Positions 1-11,178 of a DNA stretch of 64,000 bases are shown in pieces. The stretch covers positions 2,788,565 to 2,852,564 of the forward strand of contig CM057841.1 of assembly GCA_030068075.1 (NCBI GenBank). Direction: 5' to 3'. Position 1 is the first letter of the stretch. Every line of letters starts with the position of its first letter. This DNA is from Paguma larvata (lineage: Eukaryota > Chordata > Mammalia > Carnivora > Viverridae). The translations under genes were made by a program, and so were the position numbers. The notes under the pieces were generated by a model that did not search any database, was not told where the DNA came from, and saw only the letters and a program-made list of their open reading frames with translations.

Positions 1-439
1 AAAAAAGGGGGAGGGATGGATAGTGAATTAAGTCTCTACACGTGCCCGCGTGCCAGGTGCCCCATTCTCCTTTCCCTCTGGCCAAACCCGGTTTCTTTTG
101 TATCTTTCTAGAACCTTCCATAGCATATTTTATACAATATTAGCATACATCCTGTATTGTATCATAATTAGCATGTGCTGATGCGGAGACATCTTCCCAA
201 GCGTTTTTGACATACGTTGAGTCGTATAATCTGCATAGAGACATAATTAAAAGAATCGGTTACTATGTCTGAAATACACACGGAGAAGTTTCGTTTCCAC
301 AGCTGTACCCCACGTTCGCTTTCTGCCCCCCCTTACAGGGATCTACGTTTAGGAATCTCTTCTGTGTCCTTGCAGTGTTGCAACAAAAATAACCAAATGG
401 ACATACCTATTCTTATTTTTATTTTTATTTATTTGTTTT

Positions 440-633
440 TTAAACATTTATTTATTTTTGAATGAGAGAGATTGTGAAAAGGGGAGGGGCAGAGAGAGAG
501 AGGGACACACAGGATCTGAAGTGGGCTCTGCACTGACGGCAGAGAGCCCAACGTGGAGCTCGAACCCACGAACCATGAGATCGTGACCTGAGCAAAGTTG
601 GATGCTTAACCAACTGAGCCACCCAGGCACCCC
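440..633 (-). mobile_element. Felid CanSINE
   Basis: Complete from the T-rich tail to the head GCCACCCAGGCACCCC. In this family the head is tRNA-Lys-derived (A box TGGCTCAGTNGG, B box GTTCGAGCCC), followed by a CT-rich body and an AATAAA-bearing tail. Confidence 0.9.
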
Positions 634-654
634 TATTCTATTTTTTTTTTAATT

Positions 655-858
655 TTTTAGAAATGTTTAGTTTTTGAGAGAGAGACAGAGCGTGAGCAGG
701 GGAGGAGCAGAGAGAGAGGGAGGCACAGAATTTGAAGCAGGCTCCAGGCTCTGAGCTATCAGCACAGAGCCAGACTTGGGACCTGAACCCACAGACCAGG
801 AGATGGTGACCTGAGCTGAAGTCGGACCCTTAACCAACTGAGCCACCCAGGAACTCCT
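655..858 (-). mobile_element. Felid CanSINE
   Basis: Follows the previous copy after about 20 bases; head decayed to CCACCCAGGAACTCCTC. Confidence 0.88.
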
Positions 859-2117
859 CTTTTTTTTTAAGATACGCACACTGTGGCATCTCTGGAGGTC
901 CCATCGTTTGTTGCCCAGTCCCCTATAGATGGAGACTTGATTTATTTCCCATCTGATAAGAACATTTAGCAGGGGAGTTTCACAAATCAAATAGATTTCC
1001 TTCCTCACTCCCCCCCAAAATGCAGCCTACGTCTTCAAACCAGAAGCCTTCAGTCTATTTTGCTGAAGGAGAATGAAAGTCACCATCTGTTAATCCAATC
1101 TGCATTACGGAGGAACAGGAAAATGGTCTCATGGGCATGACTCTTCCCCTGGGGACCCCACCGAGGCTAATTCCTGAGGGTCTCCTGCGGGGCGGCACTG
1201 TGACCTCCGTAGGGAACTGAGGTTCTGGTTTGCACATGACATTTCTTCTGGACCTAAGAAGCAGAGGAGGAATTTATAGGAAGGACCGTGTGTAAGCCAC
1301 ATTATGCATGGGAAGGCTAGACAATCAGGCTTGGGAACTTGGGGGGAAGCCAAGAACAGACAGCAGAGAGTGTTCTCAAAGTCACGTGTGACCACAGCCG
1401 GGCTGGGAAGCTGCCTCGGCCACAACCCTCCTGGGCACTCCCATCTCTGACCCTGCGCCAGTGACCGATGACCTCACCCTTCCCGCTGAACTCTGCGTTT
1501 CCCTCTGTCCTCGCCTCTTTCCTGCCTAATCAGAGTCCCAGGAGGCAGCATTCAATAACCTACCCCATTCCTTCCAGAGACTTCCGTTAGACCATCTGCG
1601 GCTCTCCAAGGCTCCTGCTCTGTGAAGGTCTGGCTCCCCTTGTCTTCCTAAAAAAAACCAGACACCAGCTCCCACCACTGTACCCACAGTGGGGCACTAC
1701 CGCCAAAATACGGTGCGGGCTTGGATGCCGGGAAGCCCCCAAAATATCAGGCACTGTCTATAGTGTTTATATATGCTGAAGTTCCGCAAGGAGCATTATG
1801 GGAAGCAGGGGCAGCAGACACCCGCCCTGATGCGGGAGGCCAGGGAAACCCCTTCACAGAGCAGGAGGCTCGGAGAGCCACAGATGTCTAACGGCTTTGG
1901 CAGCTATAACTTCCTTCTTATTCGGGGCTGTTTCTGAAACAAAACAAAAACGCTAATAGATATCCCATTTTGCCAAACACTCTTTTTCCCATCCACGGGA
2001 TCCCGTATGATTTTTTTTTTTTTTCCTACCCGGCTCTGCCAATGTGATAAATCTCATTAACGGTTTCTGAATGTTGGCCATTTCTACAGGAAACTCCATT
2101 TAGTCACAATATATCTA
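859..2117. other. Intergenic single-copy DNA
   Basis: Nothing recognised; short frames on both strands without family features. Confidence 0.4.
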
Positions 2118-2318
2118 TTTTTTAATGTTTATTTATTTTTGAGACACAGAGAGACAGGGCATAAGCAGGGGAGGGGCAGAGAGAGAGAGAGGGAGACACA
2201 GAATCCGAAGCAGGCTCCAGGCTCCGAGCTGGGCCCGATGCGGGGCTCGAACTCATGAATGGTGAGATCATGACCTGAGCTGAAGTTAGATGCGCAACTG
2301 ACTGAGCCACCCAGGCCT
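2118..2318 (-). mobile_element. Felid CanSINE
   Basis: Head truncated to CCACCCAGGCCTCA. Confidence 0.88.
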
Positions 2319-2435
2319 CACAATTTATCTTTTTTAAAAAATACTTCTGGAATCTGTTTGCTGATTCAGGCTGGCACACTCCAGGACACCCTGAGCGATC
2401 CACTCTGAGCGAAGGAACTAACAGTTACGGATGAG

Positions 2436-2640
2436 CTACCTAACATGATGGCCACATTGGGTGCCGTGAAGTGTGGCTGGTGGGGCTGAGGAACTGGATT
2501 TAAAGTTTTATTTGTGTTTAATTTAAATCTAAAAGCTGATATTTGGTTCTGTTAGATAACTTTTAAGTCTATTTGAACAACTTGGGCATATGGATTTACT
2601 TTTTTAGCCATTTTATGAGTTCTACCTACAGATGAACCAT
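2436..2640. mobile_element. hAT-Charlie relic
   Basis: Holds 'aagtgtggctggtggggctgaggaactgg' followed by the AT-rich core, as in the element at 28,336. Confidence 0.5.
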
Positions 2641-2771
2641 TTCTCTTGAAAACTTCGCGTCAGGATTGAAATGTGCTCTAGGTGCAAAATAGCCCCCCAG
2701 ATTTTGAAGAGAGTATAGGCCGGCATCGTCACTATGGCCAACGGCTAGAGAAAAGAGAAAACTTTTTTTTT

Positions 2772-2961
2772 TAATTAATTTATTTATTTTGAGAGAGAGG
2801 GAACAGGGGAGGGGCAGAGAGAGGGAGAGAGAGAATCCTAAGCAGGCTCCACATTGTCAGCACAGAGCCCAAGGCGTGGCTCGAACTCACAGACTGTGAG
2901 ATTATGATCAGGGCAGAAATCAAGAGTCAGATGCTCAACAGAGTGAGCCACCCGGGCGCCC
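2772..2961 (-). mobile_element. Felid CanSINE
   Basis: Uses the 'aaatcaagagtcagatgctcaac' variant, marking a different subfamily from its neighbours. Confidence 0.88.
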
Positions 2962-2985
2962 AAGAAATTAAAAAAAAACGATGTA

Positions 2986-3074
2986 GGGGCAGCCAGCTGG
3001 CTTAGTGGATGAAGCATGGGACTCTTGATCTTGGCATTGTGAGTTCAAGACCCACATTGGGTGCAGAGAGTACT

Positions 3075-3105
<31 letters not shown>

Positions 3106-3110
3106 TATTA
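2986..3110 (+). mobile_element. Short, older carnivore SINE
   Basis: Head 'ggggcagccagctggcttag', 'cttgatcttggcattgtgag' and a (AAAAG)n tail; no CT-rich body. Confidence 0.78.
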
Positions 3111-3166
3111 AACATCTCGTCAATAATTTGGGTTAAATATAATATGCTATTAAAATTAACTTACCT

Positions 3167-3394
3167 GGGGCACCTGGGTGGCTCAGTCCATTGAGCATCA
3201 GACTTTGGTTCAGGTCATGATCTCATGGTCCATGAGTTCAAGCCCTGAGTCAGGCTCTGTGCTGACAGCTCAGAGCCTGGAACCTGCTTCAGATTCTGTG
3301 TCTCCCTCTCTCTCTCTCCCCTCCCCCACTTGTGCGCGCCCTCTCTCTCTCTCTCTCAAAAATAAATAAATCTTTAAAAAAATTTTAATAAAAT
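3167..3394 (+). mobile_element. Felid CanSINE with 15-base target duplication
   Basis: AAAATTAACTTACCT (3,152-3,166) and AAAATTAACGTACCT (3,395-3,409) flank it. Confidence 0.94.
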
Positions 3395-3409
3395 AAAATT
3401 AACGTACCT

Positions 3410-3972
3410 GTCTCTTTTTACTTTTTAAAATGAAAAATTTTAATTACATATTTCTATTCACTTATTTGTAGGCTGTGGTGCTAGACGGCCTACGAACTAG
3501 AGATACTGAGAATTCTGGAGAAGTGTTTCTGAGGACAGGTTTCCCGGTCATCGTGAGGCCTGGAGAACGTAAGGAACGGAGTCTCTCCTGAAGATTCCTT
3601 TAGTGCAGTCCTGTCCAGCAAGTGCGGACCCGGCCAAAGTCCATTCCAGTGATATTTGGATAATTCTATTTACATAGTTCTACTAACACCAACTGTCTTA
3701 GGGTTTCGGGACTCATTTCAGCGTGGGAGGGGTCTTCCCCACCCCACAACGCCAGGCAATTCTTGGCCACCAGTCAGTGTCTGAGAATTCAAATCCGTTC
3801 TGACTTTACCCACCCAGAGATAGCACCATCCCCCACAAGGGTTCAGTTCTACAAAGACTGTCCTACTCCCACGTCAGATGCCAGTGGAAACTCCACACCC
3901 CATTGTCTGTGCTTCTGACCAACGGCTATAGATGGGAGGTTCAAACACCTTCTCCTTAGATCCTTTCCAAGT
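3410..3972. other. Intergenic DNA, nothing recognised
   Basis: Single-copy appearance; possible decayed transposon but no family can be named. Confidence 0.35.
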
Positions 3973-3986
3973 GCTGGAGGATCTCA

Positions 3987-4212
3987 GGGGCGCCTGGGTG
4001 GCTCAGTCGGTTAAGCGTCCACCTTCGGCTCAGGTCATGATCTCACGGCTCGTGAGTTCCAGACCCACGTTGGACTCTGTGCTGACAGCTTAGAGCCTGT
4101 AGCCTGCTCTGTGTCTCTCTCTCTTTCTCAGTCCCTGCCCCGCTCGTGCTCTCTCTCTCTCTCTCTCTCTCAGAAAATAAATAAATATTAACAAAAATTA
4201 AAAGATAAATAA
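3987..4212 (+). mobile_element. Felid CanSINE
   Basis: Target words GCTGGAGGATCTCA (3,973-3,986) and GCTGGATCTCA (4,215-4,225) flank it with a three-base indel. Confidence 0.92.
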
Positions 4213-4264
4213 GTTGCTGGATCTCACAGAACTCAGGGGAACTCTTAGGTTTAAAATGATATGA

Positions 4265-4440
4265 GGGGTGCCTGGCTCAGTCGGTTGAGCGTCTGACTTT
4301 GGCTCAGGTGGTGTGATCTCACGGTTCATGAGTTCGAGCCCTGCGACGGGTTCGCTGCAGAGCCTGCTTCAGATCCTCTGTCCCCCTCTCTCTCTGCCCT
4401 TCCCCCACTTGGGTGCTCTCTCAAAAATTAAAAAAACATT
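4265..4440 (+). mobile_element. Felid CanSINE, internally shortened
   Basis: The head lacks 'GTGG' (cctggctcag) and the middle lacks the 'gctgacagctcagagcctgg' block. Confidence 0.85.
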
Positions 4441-4559
4441 TTTGTTAATGATGTTATAAAGGATACGAATCAGTAGCCAGACGGCTGGGACCAGGTGTGG
4501 GGGGAATGTTTCCAGGCCACTGCCCCAGGACCTCCTGCGCACCAACCCAGAAGCTCTCT

Positions 4560-4885
4560 GAATCTAGCCAGGACTCTCTTGGGTTTTATGGAGGCTTCGT
4601 GACATAGTCATGATTGAGTAACTCCTGGCCACTGGCTGATTCCACCTCCAGTGTCTCCCCTCCCCGGAGGCCAGGGAGAGTGAAAGTTCCAACTCTCTAA
4701 CCACAGAGTTGATCCTCCTGGAAGCCAAGCCCCCGCCCTTGGGTGGAGTCCAAACAGTCACCCCCTTAACGTAACAAAAGACACATTTATCTTCCTTATC
4801 ACAGGAAATCCCGAGGGTTTTCGGGAGCTGTGAACCAGGACCGTGAATCATGAGAAATATATATTTGGTCAACCGAGGAACCAAA
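4560..4885 (+). mobile_element. Ancient LTR-type relic (family name uncertain)
   Basis: Contains 'gggttttatggaggcttcgt', 'catagtcatgattgagtaac' and 'accaaatatagac'-type blocks. The same family lies in reverse at 12,480-13,080. Non-coding. Confidence 0.5.
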
Positions 4886-5066
4886 TATAGACTTTTAAAT
4901 CCTACCGCAATACTCAAACTTTCCTTAAAAAAAAAAAAAAAGAAGTCAGGGTATTTACTCTTCTATTTTTTTTTTCTGTTCCATTCTGAATGCTCTAGTG
5001 TGTTCTGTTTGTCTGGCTTTGTGCCAATACCACACTCACTCAATTACTTGGCTTCATGAGTAAGTC

Positions 5067-5146
5067 TTTTTTTTTTTAATTTTTAAAGTAATATCTACAC
5101 CCAATGTGGAGTTCGAACACACGACCCTGAGATCAAGAGTCACATC
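5067..5146 (-). mobile_element. Short, older carnivore SINE, interrupted
   Basis: Starts 'aaagtaatatctacacccaa' and ends where the next SINE entered at AGAGTCACAT. Confidence 0.72.
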
Positions 5147-5149
5147 TCT

Positions 5150-5359
5150 CTCTTTTTTTAGATGTTCATTTATGTTTGAGAGACAGAAAGAGACAGAGTG
5201 TGAGCAGGGGAGGGGCAGAAAGAGAAGGAGACACAGAATCCGAAGCAGGCTCCAGGCTCTGAGCTGTCAGCACAGAGCCTGACATGGGGCTCAAACTCAT
5301 GGACCATGAGATCATGACCTGAGCTGAAGTCCGACGCTCAACTGACTCTCGGTACCCCG
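5150..5359 (-). mobile_element. Felid CanSINE inserted in the short SINE
   Basis: AGAGTCACAT (5,136-5,145) and AGAGTCGCAT (5,360-5,369) flank it. Confidence 0.9.
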
Positions 5360-5376
5360 AGAGTCGCATTCTCAAG

Positions 5377-5562
5377 ACACCTGGGGGGCTCAGTCGGTTG
5401 AGCGTGTGACTTCAGCTCAGGTCATGATCTCAGGGTTTGCAAGTTCGAGCCCCATGTCAGGCTCACTGCTGTCAATGCAGAGCCCACTGCGGATCCTCTA
5501 TCTCCCTCTCTCTCTGCCCCAACCCCACTTGTGCTCTCTCTCTCTCAAAAAAAAGAAAAAAA
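5377..5562 (+). mobile_element. Felid CanSINE
   Basis: Head shortened to ACACCTGGGGGGCTCAG; body lacks the 'agcctgg' segment; followed by a perfect copy of a 20-base word also found at 6,112. Confidence 0.88.
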
Positions 5563-5582
5563 AGAATTTCCTTCCTTTAAAA

Positions 5583-6140
5583 AAAAAAAAGAGTCCCATA
5601 CCCTAGCCACTGAGCGGGGCAGGTCCCCCGCGTTGCCATCCTCCGGCAACACCACCAGATTTGCAGACACTCGAGCCGTTCGACTTCCCTCACTGAAACT
5701 CTGTGTCCCTTAAACCCTGACTCCCGTTTCTCCCCGCCCCTGGTAATTGCTGTTCTACTTTCTGTATCTATAAATTTCACTAGTGGAGGTCACTCATATA
5801 AAATTTTTTTAAAGTTTATTTATTTTTGAGAGAGATCGTGAGCAGGGGAGGGGCAGAGAGAGAGGGAGACACAGAATCTGAAGCAGGCTCCAGTTTCCAC
5901 GCTGTCAGCTCAGAGGCCGACACAGGGTTCGAACTCATGAACCGTGAAATCATGACCTGAGCTGCAGTTGGACCCTTAACGGACTGAGCCACGTGGGCAC
6001 CCCGTGGAGGTCTCTCATATAAATGGAATCACACAGTGTTTGTCCTTTTGTGTCTGACTTGTTTTGCATAACAGGATGTCCTCAAGGTTCACCTGTGGTT
6101 GTAGCTGTGTCAGAATTTCCTTCCTTTAAAACATTAGTCG
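5583..6140 (-). mobile_element. L1 LINE 3' fragment split by a SINE
   Basis: Reads antisense to the known L1 3' region: 'cctggtaattgctgttctac', 'atataaatggaatcacacag', 'tgtccttttgtgtctgactt'. The SINE at 5,803-6,003 interrupts it. Confidence 0.7.
5803..6003 (-). mobile_element. Felid CanSINE with 20-base target duplication
   Basis: GTGGAGGTCACTCATATAAA at 5,783-5,802 repeats at 6,004-6,023 with one change, proving insertion into the L1 relic. Confidence 0.95.
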
Positions 6141-6146
6141 CCTAAT

Positions 6147-6360
6147 GGGTGCCTGGGTGGCTCAGTCGGGTAAGCATCCAACTTCGGCTCAGGTCATGAT
6201 CTCCTGATTCATGGGTTCAAGCCCCATGTCAGGCTCTGTGCTGACAGCTCAGAGCCTGGAACCTGCTTCAGATTCTGTGTGTCTCTCTCTCTCTACCCCT
6301 CCCCGATTTGCACTCTGCCTCTCTCTCTCCACTCAAATTAAATAAACATTAAAAAAAATT
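6147..6360 (+). mobile_element. Felid CanSINE
   Basis: Full length, tail aaacattaaaaaaaattta; abuts the next copy directly. Confidence 0.9.
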
Positions 6361-6361
6361 T

Positions 6362-6545
6362 AGGGGCCCTGGGTGGCTTAGTCAGTTGAGCATCTGACTT
6401 TGGCTCAGGTCAGGATCTCACGGTTTCTGAGTTTGAGTCCCTCATCAGGGCACTGCTGTCAGCACAGAACCCCATTTGGATCCTCTGTCTTCCTCTCTCT
6501 CTGCCCCTCCCCTGCTTGCACTCTCTCAAAAATAAATAAATGTTT
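6362..6545 (+). mobile_element. Felid CanSINE, tandem with the previous
   Basis: Begins GGGGCCCTGGGTGGC within the preceding tail, the common A-tail landing pattern; shorter middle. Confidence 0.88.
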
Positions 6546-6607
6546 TTATTATGTTGTTATTATTAAAATGTTTTAATAAGTTTTTGTTTATTTAATTTTA
6601 TTTTTAA

Positions 6608-6826
6608 TTTTTTTTAATTTTTATTTATTTTTGAGAGACAGAGAGCATGAATGGGGGAGGAGAGAGAGAGGGAGACACAGAATCCAGAGCAGGCTCCAGG
6701 CTCCAAGCCGTCAGCACAGAGCCCGACGCGGGGCTCGAACCCACGGATGTGAGATCATGACCTGAGCGGAAGTCATGACCTGAGTGGAAGTCGGATGCCC
6801 AACCGACTGAGCCACCTAGGCGCCCC
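6608..6826 (-). mobile_element. Felid CanSINE with internal duplication
   Basis: An 18-base word 'tcatgacctgagcggaag' is tandemly repeated (6,756-6,791) with one change. Confidence 0.9.
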
Positions 6827-7170
6827 TATTTTATTTTTTGTTAAAAAATTTTTAAACACCAAGTTTTGGGGAAATTCATTACCCAGCAATATGTGACTAA
6901 TACAGAGATGTATAGAAAGAGATGAATTGAGAAGGAATACAGAGGGCAAAGTGGCAGTGACGGGATTTTGGAGTGTTGGGGGTTTGGAGCTGACAGCCAA
7001 GAAAGAATTCTCGAAGATGTCTTCTGTGCAAAAATGGTGGTTTTATTAAAGCAGGGAGACAGGACCCATGGGCAGGAAGAGCCTCACTGGGGTTGTGAGG
7101 AGTGACTGGTTATATACTGTGGAGTTGGGGGAGTTAAAGTCAAGAGGAAGAAACTTTCTGTTTTTCTTGT
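6827..7170. other. Intergenic DNA, possible decayed LTR
   Basis: 'aagaaagaattctcgaagatg...ttttattaaagcagggagac' has the look of an LTR end but no family can be named. Confidence 0.3.
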
Positions 7171-7343
7171 TAATTTTTAAAGTTTATTTTGAAAGAAACG
7201 GCATGGAGGGGGAGGGGGCTGAGATAGAAGAGAGAGAATCCTGAGCAGGCTCTACACTGCCAGCACAGAACCCGATGCGGTGCTTGAACTCAGAAAACCA
7301 GGAGATCATGACCTGCTCTGAAACCAAGAATTGGACGCTACCC
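7171..7343 (-). mobile_element. Felid CanSINE, head lost
   Basis: Recognisable from tail to 'gaaaccaagaattggacgct'; the GCCACCCAGG head is missing. Confidence 0.8.
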
Positions 7344-7747
7344 AAGCTTGAGGAAGTTTCTTAAAGGGACTTCCGTATGCTAAAGAAAATTTACAGATGG
7401 TGAGTCTAGTGATTGTCAAGCTAAGGCTGGTTTTTCCCTCTAGCAAAGCAGTATCTTTAAGGCAGTAGGGAGTTCCTGGCCATTAGACTATTGATAAGAT
7501 TGCCTTTCTCTTGTAATTTACTAAGATATTTATGAACTGGTGGAGACTCCCGTCCAGCAGGTCTATGAATGATCTCTATTAGTTACCATTCCTTTTCTTT
7601 CCTTTCCTTTGTCCTTGGGCATGCAGGAGTCCCTGAGGAACATTGTGCAACTGGATGAACTGCTGGTGTGTGCTGGGAAGGACAAAGTTTTGGAGGAAAG
7701 GTCGTCCATTCATTTTAGATGTGTTCACTTTGGGCAAAAAAAAAAAG
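7344..7747. other. Intergenic DNA, nothing recognised
   Basis: May continue the LTR-like sequence of 6,930-7,170, into which the SINE fell. Confidence 0.3.
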
Positions 7748-8045
7748 GAGGCGCCTGGGCGGCTCAGTCAGTTAAGTGTCCGACTTCAGCTCAGGTCATG
7801 ATCTCGCGGTTCATGGCTCTGAGCCGCGCAGTTTTGTTTTTGTTTTTGTTTTTGTTTTTCCAAGTTCCTACCTAATGCTTCCCTTTCTTCTGATTTCCTA
7901 CCGCACTTAGAGTTTGAACCTCACTTCCTATCCCTGAAAGAGGCATCCTGAAGCAGGCTCCGGGATTCTGTGTCTCCCTCGCTCTCTGCCCCTCCCCCGC
8001 TCATGCTCTGTCTGTCTCTCTCAAAAATGAATAAGCATTACAAAA
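7748..8045 (+). mobile_element. Felid CanSINE interrupted by about 117 foreign bases
   Basis: Head and A/B boxes at 7,748-7,833, then a (TTTTTG)n and unrelated DNA to about 7,949, then the SINE body resumes at 'gaagcaggctccgggattct'. Confidence 0.8.
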
Positions 8046-8089
8046 AGTTTTTTTTAATGTGCTGAGTTTGAACTTCTGTATCATCCAAG

Positions 8090-8285
8090 TGGACTTTTGA
8101 TTTCGGCTCCGGTCACGATCTCGCGGTTCGTGAGTTCGAGCCCTGTGTCGGGCTCTGTGCTGGCGTCTCAGAGCCTGCTTGGGATTCTCTCTCTTTCTCT
8201 CCCTGGCTCTCTCTGCCCCTCCCCTGCTCGCTCTCTCTGTCTCTCTCCCAAAATAAATAAAGACACTTTATAAATTAAAAAAATA
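8090..8285 (+). mobile_element. Felid CanSINE, 5' truncated
   Basis: Starts within the head at 'acttttgatttcggctc'; body and tail complete. Confidence 0.85.
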
Positions 8286-8667
8286 AAATAAAATTTATCT
8301 GCATATATGTTTCCCCAACTGAAGACTAGGTCCTCCCGGTCTCCCTTATACCTCTGTGTGGCCATGCAACCAAGTTCTGGACAATGAGATGTCTGCAACT
8401 TCAGAATTATACCTTCAAAAAGAAGGAAGCATAAGAACTTGTCCCCCGCCTCGCCCCCCCCCACCGTCCCCTCTTCCTGCTAGCTGCAATGCAATGTAGT
8501 GATGTGGTCTGGATCACGTGTTGGACCCCAGACAGAAGCCCTTGTTGACGGTGACTGAGCAACAAGCAAGAATGACTCCTTGAGACCGGGGAGGTATCAT
8601 CTTCACCTTGGATTGTCAACTCTTAGCCTGCCACAAGACAGAGAAATAAACCATCATCTCGTCTAGG

Positions 8668-8885
8668 CCTGCATTATCTAATATGGTAGCCAATAGCCAC
8701 ATGGGGCTATTGGACAGTGCAAGTGTGGCTAGTATCCCACTCTGGAAATTTCCGACATATTGGATTCAATAAAATATGTTGTTAAAACGAATCCTTTTCC
8801 TTCTACTTCATTTTAATGTGGCTACCAGAAACTTTAAAATCGCACGTGTGGCTCACCTTACTTTTTTATTGGTCAGCGCTGGTGT
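8668..8885. mobile_element. hAT-Charlie relic
   Basis: 'attatctaatatggtagccaatagccacat' at one end and 'aatgtggctaccagaaac...ggtcagcgctgg' at the other. Confidence 0.6.
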
Positions 8886-9196
8886 AGGCCATTGATATTT
8901 TGCCTTTGTTATAGTGGCTGAACTTCACTAGTAATGGGTCATTTACTCATTGGTGCCCCTCGAAGCCAGGTGTGTATGGGGCCTCCTAGGAAGAGTAGGT
9001 CATGAGAAGAGCAGGGGGTCTGGGGGAGTTTTGAGGGACTCTAGTATTCAAAGGAGCATGAGCTTGCAAAGGAGTCAGAGAAGGAGCCCAGAGAAGCAAC
9101 AGGAAAGCCAGGAGAAAGACGTGTCTTACAAACTTAGCAGCGTTTCAGGTTGGCAGAAGACACCAATACCATCAGTTACTTGAGAGGTCAGAACGA
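8886..9196. other. Intergenic DNA, nothing recognised
   Basis: No repeat or gene feature seen. Confidence 0.35.
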
Positions 9197-9204
9197 TAAA
9201 AACT

Positions 9205-9425
9205 GGGGCGCCTGGGTGGCTCAGTCAGTTGAGCATCCAACTTTAGCTCAGGTCATGATCTCACGGTTTACCAGTTCCAGCCCTGCATCGGGCTGCTAAG
9301 AGCTTGGAGCCTGAAGCCTGCTTCAGATTCTAGGTCTCTGTCTCTCTTTGCCCCTCCCCTACTCACGGTCTCTCTCTCTCTCCCTCCCTCTCTCTCTCAA
9401 AAATAAATAAACATTAAAAAAAAGT
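9205..9425 (+). mobile_element. Felid CanSINE with target duplication
   Basis: TAAAAACT at 9,197-9,204 and 9,426-9,433. Confidence 0.92.
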
Positions 9426-9469
9426 TAAAAACTGAAAAGAACAAAAAGTTGTTCCGAGCGGTAGGAAAC

Positions 9470-9690
9470 TATATTAGTTTGCTTGGCCACCACAAGAGAG
9501 TACTGTGGACTGGGTGATCCAGAAATCTAGGGAATTTACAGAAATAAACAGAAATTAACTTTCTCACAGTTGTGCAAGTTAGAAACCCCAGATCAAAGTA
9601 CCATCACGGTCGGCTTTTTTCTGAGGCCCCTCTCCTTGGCCTATAGACCGCCATCTTTTCCCCTGTGCCTTCACGTGTTCTCAGTGTGAA
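9470..9690 (-). mobile_element. MLT1-type MaLR LTR relic
   Basis: 'tattagtttgcttggccacc', 'tttctcacagttgtgcaagt' and 'ggcctatagaccgccatctt' match the MLT1 consensus in reverse orientation. Confidence 0.65.
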
Positions 9691-9900
9691 TGTACTTAAT
9701 TCCACTGAACTGTACACTTGACAATGGTTTAAGAGGTAAATGTTATGTTACGTATATTTTTTACCACAATTAAAAACAACTATTATTTCTTAAAAAGACA
9801 ATGAAAGAATCGACTCCTGAGATCATTGTCGCACTATATGCTAACTTGGATATAAATTAAAAAATAAATAAATTATTAAAAATTAAAAAATTTAAAAAAA
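9690..9900 (+). mobile_element. L1 3' ends
   Basis: An older end ('ctgaactgtacacttgacaatgg...accacaattaaa') is followed by a young carnivore-type end ('atcattgtcgcactatatgc') with an A-rich tail. Confidence 0.65.
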
Positions 9901-10937
9901 GTGAAACATTCTTTGATGGGAGATACTGACTATCTAAAAAGAGGAAGAATAGTAATCACAATAGCAAAGGTAGGAGAAGGATGTATTTAAAAATCAAAAA
10001 GCCAAGAAGGATTGGCATGAGATAAGAAGAACAACTTTGCAACTGTTAGAGGAAGGTATTTCTGGAAAGAGTCAGGTCTGTGGTTTTAGTATAGGACATT
10101 GAGGGGCTTTCCAGAGGATGGCTTCTACTATCTCTCAAATAAAGGGAGCAGATCACAGGCTGAGAATGGGTGGGGCTGGAGGCATAAAGGGTGTCAGAGA
10201 TTGAAGAGGATAAAAATAGTGCACTTGTCACCACGGAAATGAGAATGAATAGACCCGGTGACAGCAGTGGGACTGTGGACAATGCCAAGAACACGTGAAG
10301 TTGGGCCATCACGTATTCATGGGGAACCACTGCCCTGTAACGTGACTTTCTCCAGTAATGCTCAGTTGCTTTAGGGACAAGCTCAGAAAAACAAAACAGA
10401 ACCTGATAGGTGGGCTTCTGCTTCTCCAAGACTGGGGCCTTGCGAAGACAGAAGGGTAAAGGAGTGCGAGATACCCAACACAGCGAGAGTACTATTGAAA
10501 TGACGGACCGTGGAGTCATGTCCTAAAGAAAGGGTGTGTGGACGGGGGTTCCTATCCAGTTAAGAAAAGATGATGGTGGGGGTTGCTGAGAAAGGAAGGG
10601 GGAAGATGACTGACGTCAGAGGGACACGGAGAGTGAGAAGATGGATGGACATTGCACTCTTAGTGTGTCCCAGATGGTTTCACATCATGGAGCAAACAGA
10701 AACACGATCTTTACTGCTCACTGAGCTAACTAGACAAGCCTGCCACAGACAGAGGCAGCCGGCCACTCTGAGAGCCAAGGGAATCCATACCCCCTCAGCC
10801 CACCTATGACCTGTTCGTGGCACATCGGTGAGCAGGCGGTCAGTAGATGACAAAAAGGCGACATGGCCAGAGAACAGCCTAGGGGGTATTTATTTCAACG
10901 AAGGCGAGAGAAGAAAGAGTACTTAAAGAAGTGGCTT
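9901..10937. other. Intergenic DNA with one CRE-like word
   Basis: No gene recognised. TGACGTCA, a perfect CRE palindrome, occurs at 10,611-10,618 outside any CpG island. Confidence 0.4.
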
Positions 10938-11035
10938 TGGGGAGCATGGCTGGCTCAGTCGGAAGAGCATGTAACTCTTAATCTCAGGGTTGTGTATTCA
11001 AGCCCCAAGTTGGACTTCATGCCTACTTAAGAGGA
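10938..11035 (+). mobile_element. Short, older carnivore SINE
   Basis: Head 'ggggagcatggctggctcag', 'cttaatctcagggttgtgta' and 'gcctacttaag' end. Confidence 0.75.
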
Positions 11036-11178
11036 AGAGAAGAGGAAGGTGAAGGAGAAGGAGACAGACTCCCAAGCAGGCTCTTAGACAAAGGGCTTGA
11101 ACTCACAAACCATGAGATCGTGACTTGAGCTGAAACCAAAAGTTGGACGCTTAACCAACTGAGCCACCCAGCTTCCCC
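11036..11178 (-). mobile_element. Felid CanSINE, shortened
   Basis: Ends GCCACCCAGCTTCCCC; purine-rich body blends with the preceding tail. Confidence 0.8.

Noticed and set aside
3167..3260. tRNA genes suggested by A and B boxes
   Set aside because: These are heads of tRNA-Lys-derived SINEs with no foldable full cloverleaf; the same holds for every copy in the window.
10611..10618. CRE-driven promoter in the intergenic region
   Set aside because: A single TGACGTCA without CpG enrichment, other elements or exon signals is weak evidence.
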